Assembly: GCF_947488945.1 (NCBI RefSeq)
Contig: NZ_CANLBS010000010.1
Span: 186,001 to 250,000 of the forward strand
DNA length: 64,000 nt
Direction of reading: 5' to 3'
Origin: an uncultured Streptomyces sp.
GTDB lineage: Bacteria > Actinomycetota > Actinomycetes > Streptomycetales > Streptomycetaceae
The notes under the pieces were generated by a model that saw nothing but the letters and a program-made list of their open reading frames with translations, was not told the origin of the DNA and ran no database searches. Numbering within the stretch: position 1 is the first letter of the stretch; every line of letters begins with the position of its first letter. Positions 1 through 8,456 of the stretch are shown here, piece after piece. Both the position numbers and the translations under genes were made by a program.

Positions 1-2
1 TC

Positions 3-758
3 ATCATGATCACCCCGTCGTACATGCTGACCCTGCTCGACGAGTTCGAGCGCCAGGGCGTCGATCCGCGCGGTACGTCGCTGCGGACCGGGATCTTCGG
101 GGCGGAGCCGTGGACCGAGGAGATGCGCCGGGAGATCGAGGAACGGTTCGCGATCGACGCGGTGGACATCTACGGGCTGTCGGAGGTGATGGGTCCGGGG
201 GTGGCGCAGGAGTGCGTGGAGACCAAGGACGGGCTGCACGTCTGGGAGGACCACTTCTATCCGGAGGTCGTGGATCCACTGACCGGAGAGGTGCTGCCGG
301 ACGGCGAGGAGGGGGAGCTGGTCTTCACCTCGCTCACCAAGGAGGCCATGCCGGTGATCCGCTACCGCACCCGCGACCTGACGCGGCTGCTGCCGGGCAC
401 GGCGCGGGCGTTCCGCCGGATGGAGAAGGTGACGGGCCGCAGCGACGACCTGGTGATCGTGCGCGGGGTCAACGTCTTCCCGACCCAGATCGAGGAGATC
501 GCCCTGCGGACGCCCGGGGTCGCCCCGCACTTCCAGTTGCGCCTCACCCGCCGGGGCCGGCTGGACGTGCTGACCGTACGGGCGGAGGCCCGGCCGGGCC
601 TGGACGCGGAGGGCCGGCGCCGGGCGGCCGCGGTCCTCGCGGCCGGGGTCAAGGACGGAGTGGGGGTGTCCGCCGAGGTGGAGATCGTGGACCCGGAGTC
701 CCTGGAGCGGTCCGTCGGGAAGATCCGGCGGATCGTGGATCTGCGGGGCGAGGTATGA
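3..758 (+). CDS. paaK: Phenylacetate-CoA ligase family enzyme, C-terminal part (5' end outside window)
   Basis: This family adenylates an aryl acid and transfers it to coenzyme A in the cytosol. The frame is open to the left edge, so only about the last 250 residues are present. They include the adenylate-forming signature YGLSEVMGPG, the hinge RYRTRDL, and the PaaK-type C-terminal lid around GRSDDLVIVRGVNVFP, followed by a small alpha-beta lid domain. The usual family length is about 430-440 residues, so roughly 180 are missing beyond the edge, and the first visible ATG (position 6) is internal. The gene converges on another acyl-CoA synthetase and a hairpin lies between them. The exact substrate cannot be told from this half. 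Confidence 0.85.
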   Translation: MMITPSYMLTLLDEFERQGVDPRGTSLRTGIFGAEPWTEEMRREIEERFAIDAVDIYGLSEVMGPGVAQECVETKDGLHVWEDHFYPEVVDPLTGEVLPDGEEGELVFTSLTKEAMPVIRYRTRDLTRLLPGTARAFRRMEKVTGRSDDLVIVRGVNVFPTQIEEIALRTPGVAPHFQLRLTRRGRLDVLTVRAEARPGLDAEGRRRAAAVLAAGVKDGVGVSAEVEIVDPESLERSVGKIRRIVDLRGEV

Positions 759-849
759 CGGAGGGCGGCAAGGCGCTCGCGGGGGGCGGAATGTGACCAC
801 CCGGCCGGGGCCGGTCCTTGAACCGCCACCGGTGACGACGGCGGCTCGT

Positions 850-884
850 CCGGGCCCCGCGAGCCCGGTTCCGGCGGGGCCCGG
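850..884. terminator. Inverted repeat between convergent CoA-ligase genes
   Basis: A perfect 11-bp GC stem (850-860 with 874-884, arm CCGGGCCCCGC) encloses a 13-nt loop. It lies 92 nt past the left ligase stop and 31 nt past the stop of the opposing gene. There is no T-run, as is usual in streptomycetes. A bidirectional terminator is the simplest reading. Confidence 0.55.
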
Positions 885-914
885 CGGGCGCCTCCGACAC
901 CCCGGCAGGAGCGT

Positions 915-2423
915 TCAGGCGTACCGGGCCCGCAGTTCACGCTTGAGGATCTTGCCGCTGGCGTTGCGCGGGATGTCGTCCACGAAGAGCACCCGCTTCG
1001 GAGCCTTGAAGTGCGGGAGGCGGGCGCGGGCGTGGGCGACGAGGTCCGCCTCGGTGGCGTCGGCGGCCTCGGGGCGCAGGACGACGACGGCGGTGACGGC
1101 CTCGATCCAGCGGTCGTCGGGCAGGCCGACCACCGCGGTCTCCGCGACGGCCGGGTGGGTGTAGAGCACGTCCTCCACCTGACGGGAGGCGACGAGGACA
1201 CCGCCGGAGTTGATGACGTCCTTCACCCGGTCCACAACCGTGAAGTACCCCTCGGCGTCCCGGACCGCGAGGTCGCCGGAGTGGAACCAGCCGTCGCGGA
1301 ACGCCTCCGCCGTCTCTTCGGGCTTGTCCCAGTACCCCTGGCACAACTGCGGTGAGCGGTAGACGACTTCACCGGCGGTGCCGTCGGGCACCTCTTCGCC
1401 GTTCTCGTCGACGACGCGCGCCTCCACGAAGAGGACGGGGCGTCCGCACGAGTCCATCCGGCCCTCGTGCTCGTCGGGACCGAGGACCAGGGCGAGCGGT
1501 CCGATCTCGCTCTGGCCGAAACAGTTGTGGAAGGCGAGGGCGGGGAGGCGTGCCCGGAGGCGTTCCAGGACGGGCACGGGCATGATCGACGCGCCGTAGA
1601 ACGCCTTGCGCAGCCCGCCGAGGTCGCGGTCGGGGAACTCGGGGTGGTTGGCGAGACCGATCCAGACGGTCGGCGGGGCGAAGAGACTGTCGGCGAGGCC
1701 GGCCTCCACCAGGTCGAAGATCCGTCCGGCGTCGGGGGCGTCCAGGATGGTGTTCTCCGCGCCGACCGCCAGGTAGGGCAGCAGGAAGACGTGCATCTGC
1801 GCGGAGTGGTAGAGCGGCAGCGCGTGCACGGGCTTGTCGGACCCGTCCAGACCGAGGGCGGTGAGGGCGCTGACGTACTCGTGGACGAGCGCGCCGTGGG
1901 TCATCATCGCGCCCTTGGGGCGGGCGGTGGTGCCGGAGGTGTACAGCAACTGGACCAGGTCGTCGGCGGTCGGGGCGCGCTCCGGCGAGAAGGGCCGGAC
2001 GTCGGCGAGCGCGTCCAGGAGCGAACCGGGGGCGTCGCGCAGCGCGCGCACGGGGTGTCCGCCGGGGACGCGGCCGGCCAGGTCAGGATCGGTGAGCACC
2101 AGGGAGCTGCCGGACTGGTCGAGGAGGTAGGCCAGGTCCTCGCCGGTGAGGTTCTGGTTGACCGGTACGTGGACCAGTCCGGCGCGGGCGCAGGCGAGGT
2201 AGCCGATCAGGTAGACGTCGGAGTTGTGCGCGTAGGCGGCGACGCGGTCGCCGGGGCGCAGGCCGTGGTCGGCCGTGAGGACGGCGGCGGCGGTGGACAC
2301 GGCGGCGTCGAGTTCCGCGTAGCTCCAGGTCCGGTCGGCGTAGCGCACGGCCGTCCGGTCCGGGGAGCGCCGGGCGCTCCGGGTCAGGACTCCGTCGACC
2401 GTGCTGCCGCGTACACCTGTCAT
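915..2423 (-). CDS. Acyl-CoA synthetase (AMP-forming), fatty-acid/aryl-acid CoA ligase family
   Basis: This 502-residue adenylate-forming enzyme should activate a carboxylic acid with ATP and join it to coenzyme A. The ATP-binding loop YTSGTTARPKG is at about residues 161-171, FGQSEIGPL marks the mid-domain, and the catalytic lysine sits in NASGKILKREL near residue 491. The ATG at 2423 was chosen because AGGA lies about 8 nt upstream and the family N-terminus begins there. The frame could extend to 2591, but that stretch is arginine/proline-rich with no family resemblance. It is divergent from the serine hydrolase at 2710 and convergent with the ligase at the left edge. A catabolic role for an aromatic or branched acid is possible but not shown. 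Confidence 0.85.
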   Translation of the reverse strand: MTGVRGSTVDGVLTRSARRSPDRTAVRYADRTWSYAELDAAVSTAAAVLTADHGLRPGDRVAAYAHNSDVYLIGYLACARAGLVHVPVNQNLTGEDLAYLLDQSGSSLVLTDPDLAGRVPGGHPVRALRDAPGSLLDALADVRPFSPERAPTADDLVQLLYTSGTTARPKGAMMTHGALVHEYVSALTALGLDGSDKPVHALPLYHSAQMHVFLLPYLAVGAENTILDAPDAGRIFDLVEAGLADSLFAPPTVWIGLANHPEFPDRDLGGLRKAFYGASIMPVPVLERLRARLPALAFHNCFGQSEIGPLALVLGPDEHEGRMDSCGRPVLFVEARVVDENGEEVPDGTAGEVVYRSPQLCQGYWDKPEETAEAFRDGWFHSGDLAVRDAEGYFTVVDRVKDVINSGGVLVASRQVEDVLYTHPAVAETAVVGLPDDRWIEAVTAVVVLRPEAADATEADLVAHARARLPHFKAPKRVLFVDDIPRNASGKILKRELRARYA

Positions 2424-2634
2424 GCGGTGATCCTGTGCGGCCGGGGGCCGGTGGTCAAGGGTCGCGGCGCACGCTCCGTGGGGCGGGCACCCGGCGGGAG
2501 GCGTCAACGGCGCACCGTGGCCCGTAGCGGGACGAGTCCGACGGCGTACGCGCACGGGTCCGCCGCGTACGGGACCGAGTTCGCGGTGCACGGAGACGGA
2601 ATCCGGGGGTGGGCCTTACTCTCTGGTTCGGCAG

Positions 2635-2673
2635 GAAGTTTCACGAACGTACGCAGTTCCGAAAATAACTTTC
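2635..2673. promoter_or_regulatory. Possible operator elements of GAAA...TTTC type upstream of the serine hydrolase
   Basis: Within an AT-richer patch, GAAAATAACTTTC (2661-2673) forms an imperfect palindrome with GAAA/TTTC arms. A related GAAGTTTCA lies at 2635-2643. They sit 37-75 nt before the start at 2710. Such boxes resemble operators of RpiR/MurR-type sugar-phosphate regulators near cell-wall-recycling genes. That link is inference from spacing and shape only. Confidence 0.3.
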
Positions 2674-2709
2674 GACACGGGACTGCGGGGCGACGGGAGA
2701 GGGCTGCGG

Positions 2710-4581
2710 ATGACCGGGAACACCACGGGCGGGCCGTTGGGCCGGCGGGCACTGGGCGGCGGGATACTGGCACTGGGCGGGGCGCTCACCCTGGCGTCGG
2801 TCCCCTTCGCGGGGCGGGCGGCGGCAGCGGCGCCCGCCGTGGGCGCCTCCGGGACGGGGGCGCCGGCCACGGGGACGGGAGCCGGTACGGACATGGCGTC
2901 GGCGTCGAGGAGGACGGTGCTGCGGCGGGGCACGGCCGCGCGGGCCGGGCTCCTGCAGGAGCAGTTGGACCTGCTGGTGCGGGACGCGCGGGCGTTCCTG
3001 GAGGACTCCCCCACGCACCCGTGGTACGCGGGCGCGGTGCTGCTGGCCGGCCGGGGAGGCACGGTGGCGCTGCACCGGCCGATCGGCTCGGCGGTGCGCT
3101 ACAGCGCGTACGACGAGAAGACCGACACCGGGGTGGAGCTGCCGACCGATCAGCAGGTGCCGATGGCCGAGGACACCGTCTTCGACCTCGCCTCGGTCTC
3201 CAAACTCTTCACCTCGCTGCTGGCGGTGCAGCAGATCGAGCGCGGGCGGCTGGGGCTGGAGGCGACGGTGGCGTCGTACCTGCCGGAGTTCGCGGGCGGC
3301 GGCAAGGGCGGGGTGACGATCCGCCAGCTGCTGACGCACACCTCGGGGTTCCGTGCGTGGATCCCGCTCTACAAGGAGCCCACCCGCGAGGGGAAGCTGC
3401 GGCTGCTGTGGGACGAGACCCTGGTCGGGGCTCCCGGCACGGCGTACCTCTACTCGGACCTGAATCTGATCTCGCTCCAACTGGTGCTGGAGAAGATCAC
3501 CGGCCGCACGCTGGACGTGCTGCTGCGCGAGGAGATCACCGGGCCGCTCGGCATGGAGCACACCCGCTACAACCCGCCCGCATCCTGGCTGCCGAGGATC
3601 GCGGCGACGGAGGACGCCCGGCTGCCGTGGTCGGGGCTGGACCGCGGCATGGTCCGGGGCGAGGTGCACGACGAGAACGCGTACGCGCTGGGCGGGGTCG
3701 CCGGCCACGCGGGCGTGTTCTCCACCGCGTGGGACCTGGCGGTGCTGGCGCGCACCCTGCTCAACGGCGGCGCGTACGGTCCGGCCCGGATCCTCTCCGC
3801 GGAGTCGGTGTCCCTGCTGTTCACCGACTTCAACACCGCGTTCCCCGGGGACGCGCACGGGCTGGGGTTCGAGCTCTACCAGCACTGGTACATGGGCGCG
3901 ATGGCGACCCCGCGGACCGCCGGGCACACCGGGTTCACCGGGACGAGCCTGGTGCTCGACCCGTCCACCGACTCGTTCCTGATCGTGCTGGCCAACTCGG
4001 TTCACCCGGTCCGCAGTTGGCGGTCGGGCAGTACCCCGAGGGTCGCCGCCGCGAACCGGATGGCGCGGGCGGTAGCGGTGCGGCCGGAGCGGGGACGCAC
4101 CGCGTGGTACGCGGGCATGGCGAGCGCCGCGTCCGTCACGCTCGGCCTTCCGCAGCTGCGGCCCGCCTCCGAACGGGCGGTGCTGCGCTGCGCGTTGTGG
4201 TGGGACGTCGAACCGGACGCGGACACGCTGGTCCTGGAGGCGTCCGCCGACGCGGGGGCGACCTGGCTCCCGGTGCCGTTCACCACGACCGTGACCACCA
4301 CCGGGCAGCGCCACGCCGCAGCCCCGGCGGATCACCCGGACGGGTCGGTGACCGGCTGGTCGGGCCGGGTGTGGCACGACGTGCGGGCGGGGCTCGGGGC
4401 CTGGCGGGGGCAGCACCTCACGCTGCGCTGGCGTTACACCACCGACCGGCTGTACGTGGGCCGGGGCGTGTACGTGGACGGGCTGCGGGTGGAGGACGGG
4501 GCCCGGACCCTGTTCGACGAGCGCCGGCCGGGCGACGCGGACCGCGTGACGGCACTGGGGTGGGCACGGGCGGCGGACTGA
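2710..4581 (+). CDS. Exported serine hydrolase, class C beta-lactamase/esterase fold, with C-terminal beta-sandwich
   Basis: A 623-residue protein with a twin-arginine-like leader (GRRALGGG, residues 11-18, then a hydrophobic run) is probably exported. The catalytic SxxK motif is SVSK at 162-165. The tyrosine motif is YSDLN at 248-252, so the usual YxN asparagine position is Asp, a common variant in esterases. The HTG motif appears as GHTGFTG. The hydrolase domain ends near residue 450. The last 150 residues look like a jelly-roll domain of the kind found after secreted proteases and may bind carbohydrate or protein. ATG at 2710 has GGGAGA just upstream. The family includes DD-peptidases, esterases and amidases, and the substrate cannot be fixed. 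Confidence 0.8.
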   Translation: MTGNTTGGPLGRRALGGGILALGGALTLASVPFAGRAAAAAPAVGASGTGAPATGTGAGTDMASASRRTVLRRGTAARAGLLQEQLDLLVRDARAFLEDSPTHPWYAGAVLLAGRGGTVALHRPIGSAVRYSAYDEKTDTGVELPTDQQVPMAEDTVFDLASVSKLFTSLLAVQQIERGRLGLEATVASYLPEFAGGGKGGVTIRQLLTHTSGFRAWIPLYKEPTREGKLRLLWDETLVGAPGTAYLYSDLNLISLQLVLEKITGRTLDVLLREEITGPLGMEHTRYNPPASWLPRIAATEDARLPWSGLDRGMVRGEVHDENAYALGGVAGHAGVFSTAWDLAVLARTLLNGGAYGPARILSAESVSLLFTDFNTAFPGDAHGLGFELYQHWYMGAMATPRTAGHTGFTGTSLVLDPSTDSFLIVLANSVHPVRSWRSGSTPRVAAANRMARAVAVRPERGRTAWYAGMASAASVTLGLPQLRPASERAVLRCALWWDVEPDADTLVLEASADAGATWLPVPFTTTVTTTGQRHAAAPADHPDGSVTGWSGRVWHDVRAGLGAWRGQHLTLRWRYTTDRLYVGRGVYVDGLRVEDGARTLFDERRPGDADRVTALGWARAAD

Positions 4582-4741
4582 GGGGGCGGTTCGAGGGTGC
4601 GGTCCGTGGTGGCGAGAACGACGCGGACCGCGCTCTCGGGGCCGACACCGACGCCGGGGGCGGTCCCGATTTCCCAGGATTGCCCACACAAGGCTCCCCT
4701 AAGCATTCTCGACGTTGTACTGGGCATCCTGAAACGATCTT

Positions 4742-5242
4742 GTGGTGCCTGGTGTGATCACGGCTTCGGACGTCCTGGATAGCCCCTTCACGGGCCAGAG
4801 CCCGCGTGTCTTCTGCAATTTGGTGACTGCGCCGCGCCGCGAGGGTGCGGATGCGGCCCGCGAGGGCCTCCGGTGGTCCCTCTCCGCTGGAAGACCGGGT
4901 GCTGGTTGCCGCGGCCTACAGGGTTATCCGGGCACCGGGCTCGTGACGCCCCATCGTCGCCGCAAAGGCGACGAACTGCTTGGCTGGAAGAAGGCCCACA
5001 CCAAGTCCCCCAAGCAGGTCCGCGACCGCGTCGAGCACGTCTTCGCCCGCATGAAGACATGGCAGGTCCTTCGCGACTGCGGTCTCAGAGGCGACGGCGC
5101 CCGCCACGCCGTGCGCGGAATCACCCGCCTGCACAACCTCAACCTCGCCGGACAAACGAGCGGTCGGGCTCGCCACCGACCACGTCCACACTACGCAGGG
5201 ACCAATCACGGGACAGGACTCGACAGAACCTTCCTCGGGTAG
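4742..5242 (+). pseudogene. IS5-type transposase remnant with internal deletion
   Basis: Translated pieces match the streptomycete IS5-family transposase whose intact form begins near FTGLTPR..LVT and ends KILRDCRLKGDGVHHA...LHNLNL. Here FTGQSPRVFCNLVT (about 4785-4826) and RWSL are followed by a frameshift near 4882, after which LEDRVLVAAAYR can be read in another frame. The sequence then jumps to GYPGTGLVTPHRR and RVEHVFARMKTWQVLRDC (about 4920-5090). The catalytic centre between the two parts, about 130 residues by memory of the family, is missing. The element is therefore dead. It borders a DUF5958 gene. Confidence 0.75.
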
Positions 5243-5264
5243 GCGTGTGCCCCGCCACGGCGTC

Positions 5265-5762
5265 TCACCAGGCGGGCAAATTGTGCCATGCGTGTCCGCA
5301 AGTACCTTTGCAGTACGTCTGCTTGCGGCGGGCATCGGCGATGGCGAACACCGAGACGAGGACACGGAACGCTCTGACGTGTTCGTCGGCCGGGAGGGCT
5401 GCAAACCCGTAGCGAGGTGGATCCATGGAAATCATCACTGAGGGATTTGCCGTGGCCTTCACGCCGGACCGGGCAACACCTTCCCGTCCGTCTGCCGCCG
5501 TGATGTGGGCCTGCATCACGTAGCCGGCGACTTCCTGGAGTACAGCCTGCCGTCTCGCCGGGGAAAGGACGGAGAACCAGGAGGTCCCCTCGTCCAACGT
5601 GCGGAGCTCTTGGGCTACCTCGTTGACAACTTGCTCGGCTTCACGCCGAAGCGCTCGCCCATCCTCACTGCCGGTCCCCAACATCTGCCGATCATTCCAC
5701 AGCGCCTCGGTCGAGAACGAGCTGGAGACGGACGGCGCGACGCTTCGACTGACTCGCGTCAT
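5265..5762 (-). CDS. DUF5958 family protein
   Basis: The C-terminal 120 residues follow the DUF5958 pattern found in streptomycetes: NEVAQELRTLDEGTSWF, a segment resembling QARAxxEDGxExIRRSGxxxTxTPSVxI, then AFRVLVSVFAIADARR and a cysteine/histidine tail CKGTCGHAWHNL. The tail could bind metal, but no function is established. The first 26 residues (serine-rich) are atypical, so an ATG at 5684 (residue 27) may be the true start; neither start has a good ribosome site. The gene is squeezed between two insertion-sequence remnants, which suggests arrival or relocation with mobile DNA. Confidence 0.65.
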   Translation of the reverse strand: MTRVSRSVAPSVSSSFSTEALWNDRQMLGTGSEDGRALRREAEQVVNEVAQELRTLDEGTSWFSVLSPARRQAVLQEVAGYVMQAHITAADGREGVARSGVKATANPSVMISMDPPRYGFAALPADEHVRAFRVLVSVFAIADARRKQTYCKGTCGHAWHNLPAW

Positions 5763-5822
5763 GATCCACAGGAAACGTCCTAGTAGTGCTTCTTTACCTT
5801 GAGTGATCTTGCCTGGTGATGG

Positions 5823-6124
5823 GCATCTTCAACGTGGGAGACTGGGGATGTCGAGCGGCTCCGGGGTGAGTTGGCGGAGTTCGTGGGTGATGTGTTCCGG
5901 TCGTTGCCACGGCAGGATCAGCGCCGGTGGGGTGCCTGTCATCTGCACGGTCTGATGCTGGACGGGCGGTGTAAGTCGATCCAGCCGATGGCCGAGCGGT
6001 TGCCGGACGGGAACATGCAGGGTACGCAGCAGTTCGTGAACCAGTCGCCGTAGGAGCCGTTGCCGGTGCGGCAACGGCTCGCCCGACGACTGTCCGACGC
6101 TGTTGTGCCTGTAATCGACGACGC
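5823..6124 (+). pseudogene. IS701-type transposase N-terminal remnant
   Basis: The reading frame gives ERLRGELAEFVGDVF, DQRRWGACHLHGLMLDGR and KSIQPMAERLPDG, then FVNQSP, the conserved N-terminus of IS701-family transposases. Where the family has Trp after QSP there is an amber codon (TAG at 6051-6053), a one-base change from TGG. The frame continues beyond it with PVRQRLARRL to VIDD, the first catalytic-Asp region. There the similarity stops and IS1182-type sequence begins. Everything downstream of the first aspartate is absent. Confidence 0.7.
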
Positions 6125-6311
6125 TCGATCTCCCGGCTCCGCCGCCGCCCCCTGGACGCGCTCGCCGGCCTGTTCCTGCAGCCGCCGCACCTGGCGCAGA
6201 AACTGGACATGGTCAAGATGGGCCGCGTCGCGCTGGACGGCACCAAACTGGAGGCCAGCGCCTCCAAACACAAGGCGGGCCTGCTCGCGGCCGTTTGGCG
6301 GTCGCTGCCGG
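6125..6311 (+). pseudogene. IS1182-type transposase internal fragment
   Basis: Directly after the IS701 piece, a frame phased on 6128 reads ISRLRRRPLDALAGLFLQ and MVKMGRVALDGTKLEASASKHKA. These are hallmarks of IS1182-family transposases (HLxALxxLFxQ and KLGxVALDGTKxxANASKHKA). The N- and C-terminal thirds are missing and the fragment ends soon after KHKA. It is fused to the IS701 remnant with no visible gap, so two dead elements were joined by deletion or by one inserting in the other. Confidence 0.7.
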
Positions 6312-6343
6312 GACCCCCTATCAAGCGAAGGCGGATGACGATG

Positions 6344-6910
6344 CTACTTCGCACCGATGGCCGCAGTCTGCGCGCGGCACAGCGCCAGCCCCGCAGTCAC
6401 CTCTTCGTGGTCCGGGCCGTTCTGGGCAAGGAGTTCGCCGGCCGCGGTCATCGCGGCCCAGAAGGCGGGCGGTGAGCCCCGCTCGTCCCGGAACTGGGTT
6501 TTGGCGAAGTAGAGAAAGATCTTTGTGAGCTCCCCGGTGCGAAACCATGCGAGCAGACCTCCGGGATAGCCTCCGCGGGCACCGGCGGCGATTCCCAGTA
6601 GGTCGCGGATGTGCTTCTCGTGCTCGCCAAGCACGCGCTCCACGATGAAGACGTGCCCGAACCTGAGAGCGAAGGCGAGGTCCTCCTCCTCACCCACCGC
6701 GAAGTCTGCGAAAAGCGGCTCGAACTCCTGGAGTCGGGCTTCGGCGTCAGTCTCGGGCACACCCAGGGCCAGGCACACGGCCAACACGCAGACACCCCAC
6801 TTGCCGGTTCTCGTGGCAAGCTCGGCGAAGACCTCCTCGCCGCTCTGCCCTCCGGCGAGCATCTCCTGCGCCGCCAGAACCAACGCGCCCTCATCCTCCC
6901 CATGACTCAT
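6344..6910 (-). CDS. Unrecognised 188-residue protein next to the mobile-element scar
   Basis: I do not recognise this protein. It is acidic and mostly helical in appearance. A central hydrophobic stretch (WGVCVLAVCLALGV, about residues 38-51) is too short and broken to be a clear membrane segment. The second half has aromatic-rich GGLLAWFRTGELTKIFLYFAK. No cofactor or metal motif is visible. Its third-position GC is lower than that of neighbouring genes. The stop lies 33 nt from the IS1182 fragment. Starts at 6910 or 6903 are both possible and neither has a strong ribosome site. Horizontal acquisition is plausible. Confidence 0.55.
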   Translation of the reverse strand: MSHGEDEGALVLAAQEMLAGGQSGEEVFAELATRTGKWGVCVLAVCLALGVPETDAEARLQEFEPLFADFAVGEEEDLAFALRFGHVFIVERVLGEHEKHIRDLLGIAAGARGGYPGGLLAWFRTGELTKIFLYFAKTQFRDERGSPPAFWAAMTAAGELLAQNGPDHEEVTAGLALCRAQTAAIGAK

Positions 6911-7176
6911 GGCGAGAGGCTAATACCCACTGGGCCTGCCGTGAAGGTATGCCTGGCCGTTCGTAGAGCGTCTCCGAGATGGTTCGGCCACAACCCAGTA
7001 TCCGGGCCTCGATGAGGCGGTTGCATCACGACGTGACTATCGCTGCACCCGCTGGGTCCGGCCCCGCGCCGGGGGCGGTGCCACCGGCAGTTCCGCACGG
7101 CCGCGTCCGGCCTGCCGGGCGCAGAGTGTGCGGCTCGAACCTGGCCTGCGCGTTCCGGTAGGCCGCCCCCGCCCCC
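6911..7176. other. 266-nt spacer between the unrecognised gene and the LacI-type regulator
   Basis: I see no convincing gene here; the short open frames lack ribosome sites and codon bias. Part of it (about 6990-7050) is AT-richer than the surroundings and may be more mobile-element debris. Confidence 0.4.
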
Positions 7177-8271
7177 TCACCTCTCCGCCGGGGCCGCCGT
7201 CCCCTGGGCCGGAAAGTGGCCCCGCTCCTGCCGCACCGGTCCGGTGGACTGCCTGACCACCAGCCGGGGTCTGATCAGCAGGGAGCGGCCCGCGCCCGGT
7301 TCGGCCTCGATCCGGGCGCGGAGCTGCTGGAAGGTCTCGGCGGCCATCTCCGGCAGCGGCTGGCGGACGGTGGTCAGGGGCGGTTCGAAGAGGTCGGCGA
7401 GGAGGATGTCGTCGAAGCCGACCACGGAGACGTCGGGGCCGGCGGTGAGTCCGGCGTCCTTGACGCCCCGGCAGATGCCGATCGCGCACATGTCGTTGAT
7501 GGCGACGAAGGCGGTGGGCGGCCGGGGTCCGGAGAGGAGTTCGCGTGCGGCGTTGCGGCCGAGTTCGGCGGCGTCCTTGTCGCCGAACTCCGTCATGGCG
7601 GCTCCCGGCCAGACGACGGCGTCCGCCGGGTCGAGGCCCGCCTCCTCCAGTGCGGCGCGGAATCCGCGCAACCGCTCGCGGCGGTTGACGCTGCCGACCG
7701 AGCCGGAGACGAACGCGAGTCTGCGGTGGCCGAGTTCAAGGAGGTGACGGGTCGCGATCTCGGCGCCCATGGCGTTGTCTACGCTGATGCTGGCGAGCGA
7801 CGGCGGGTCGCCGGCCTGCGCGGTGCGGTCGAACGCCACCATCTTGAGGCCGCGGCTGAGCAGCGGCGTCACGTGGTCGAGGGAGGGCAGCGAGGAACAC
7901 AGCACCACCCCGCTGACCCCGTCCGCGAGCAGTTCCTCACCGTATCTCAGCTCGCGTGCGGGGTCGCGTTCGCTGTTGCAGAGCAGGACGTGGTACCCCT
8001 CCGCCAGCGCGATGGCCTCCAGCTCCCGTGCCAGTGAGCCCCAGAAGGGGTTGGCGACGGACGGCACGATGAGCCCGATGACCTTGATGCGACCGGTGCG
8101 CAGCATCCTGGCGGCCCGGTTGGGCCGGTAGCTGAGGCGTTCGATGGCCTGCTCGACGCGGGCGAGCGTGGCCGGCTGCATCCGGTTGGTACGGCCGTTG
8201 AGGACGTTGGAGACCGTACTGGCGGAGACCCCGGCTGCCTCCGCGACCTGATGGATCGTAACCCCGCTCAT
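7177..8271 (-). CDS. LacI-family transcriptional regulator of the polysaccharide locus
   Basis: A 364-residue LacI/GalR-type repressor. The N-terminal helix-turn-helix is clear (VTIHQVAEAAGVSASTVSNV, then the hinge helix around YRPNRAARMLRTG), followed by a periplasmic-binding-protein-like sugar-sensing domain (VIGLIVPSVANPFW through GFDDILLADLFEPPLTTVRQP). The ATG at 8271 has a strong GGAGGT site. An in-frame start at 8292 would add seven residues ahead of the usual family start. It diverges from the transporter-lyase operon beginning at 8497 and very likely controls it, and perhaps itself, through the ATCGAT boxes in the 225-nt gap. The inducer is presumably an oligosaccharide from the locus substrate. 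Confidence 0.9.
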   Translation of the reverse strand: MSGVTIHQVAEAAGVSASTVSNVLNGRTNRMQPATLARVEQAIERLSYRPNRAARMLRTGRIKVIGLIVPSVANPFWGSLARELEAIALAEGYHVLLCNSERDPARELRYGEELLADGVSGVVLCSSLPSLDHVTPLLSRGLKMVAFDRTAQAGDPPSLASISVDNAMGAEIATRHLLELGHRRLAFVSGSVGSVNRRERLRGFRAALEEAGLDPADAVVWPGAAMTEFGDKDAAELGRNAARELLSGPRPPTAFVAINDMCAIGICRGVKDAGLTAGPDVSVVGFDDILLADLFEPPLTTVRQPLPEMAAETFQQLRARIEAEPGAGRSLLIRPRLVVRQSTGPVRQERGHFPAQGTAAPAER

Positions 8272-8304
8272 GCCACCTCCGGTTCGGAACACACGACTGT
8301 TTTA

Positions 8305-8318
8305 GTGTATCGATTTAG
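8305..8318. promoter_or_regulatory. ATCGAT-centred box 1 (regulator side)
   Basis: GTGTATCGATTTAG is centred on ATCGAT and lies 34 nt before the regulator start. It shares TATCGATTTA or CATCGATTTA with box 2 and fits the central-CpG palindromes bound by LacI-family proteins. It may mediate autoregulation. Confidence 0.5.
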
Positions 8319-8377
8319 TGAAGTCACCATACCTGCCAGGACGTTAACTTCCCTGAAAAGTTCTTGTGCTTCACGTG

Positions 8378-8423
8378 TTGACGTTCCTCCTGAGCCGTTC
8401 CTAGCATCAGTGCATCGATTTAC
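8378..8423 (+). promoter_or_regulatory. Operon promoter with overlapping ATCGAT box 2
   Basis: A good vegetative-type promoter is visible: -35 TTGACG (8378-8383), an 18-nt spacer and -10 TAGCAT (8402-8407). The second box, GTGCATCGATTTAC (8410-8423), starts three bases after the -10 and would cover the transcription start, the classic position for repression. The leader to the first gene would be about 80 nt. Confidence 0.6.
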
Positions 8424-8456
8424 CAGCACTTCCCAGCCACTGCTGGGTGCCTTCCG

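Noticed and set aside
4598..4634. GCGGTCCG/CGGACCGC inverted repeat after the serine hydrolase
   Set aside because: Eight pairs with a 21-nt loop are expected by chance at this base composition.
1467..4757. A 1096-codon plus-strand open frame
   Set aside because: It runs antisense through the acyl-CoA synthetase and out of phase through the serine hydrolase. The product is Gly/Arg/Ala low complexity, a GC-driven shadow.
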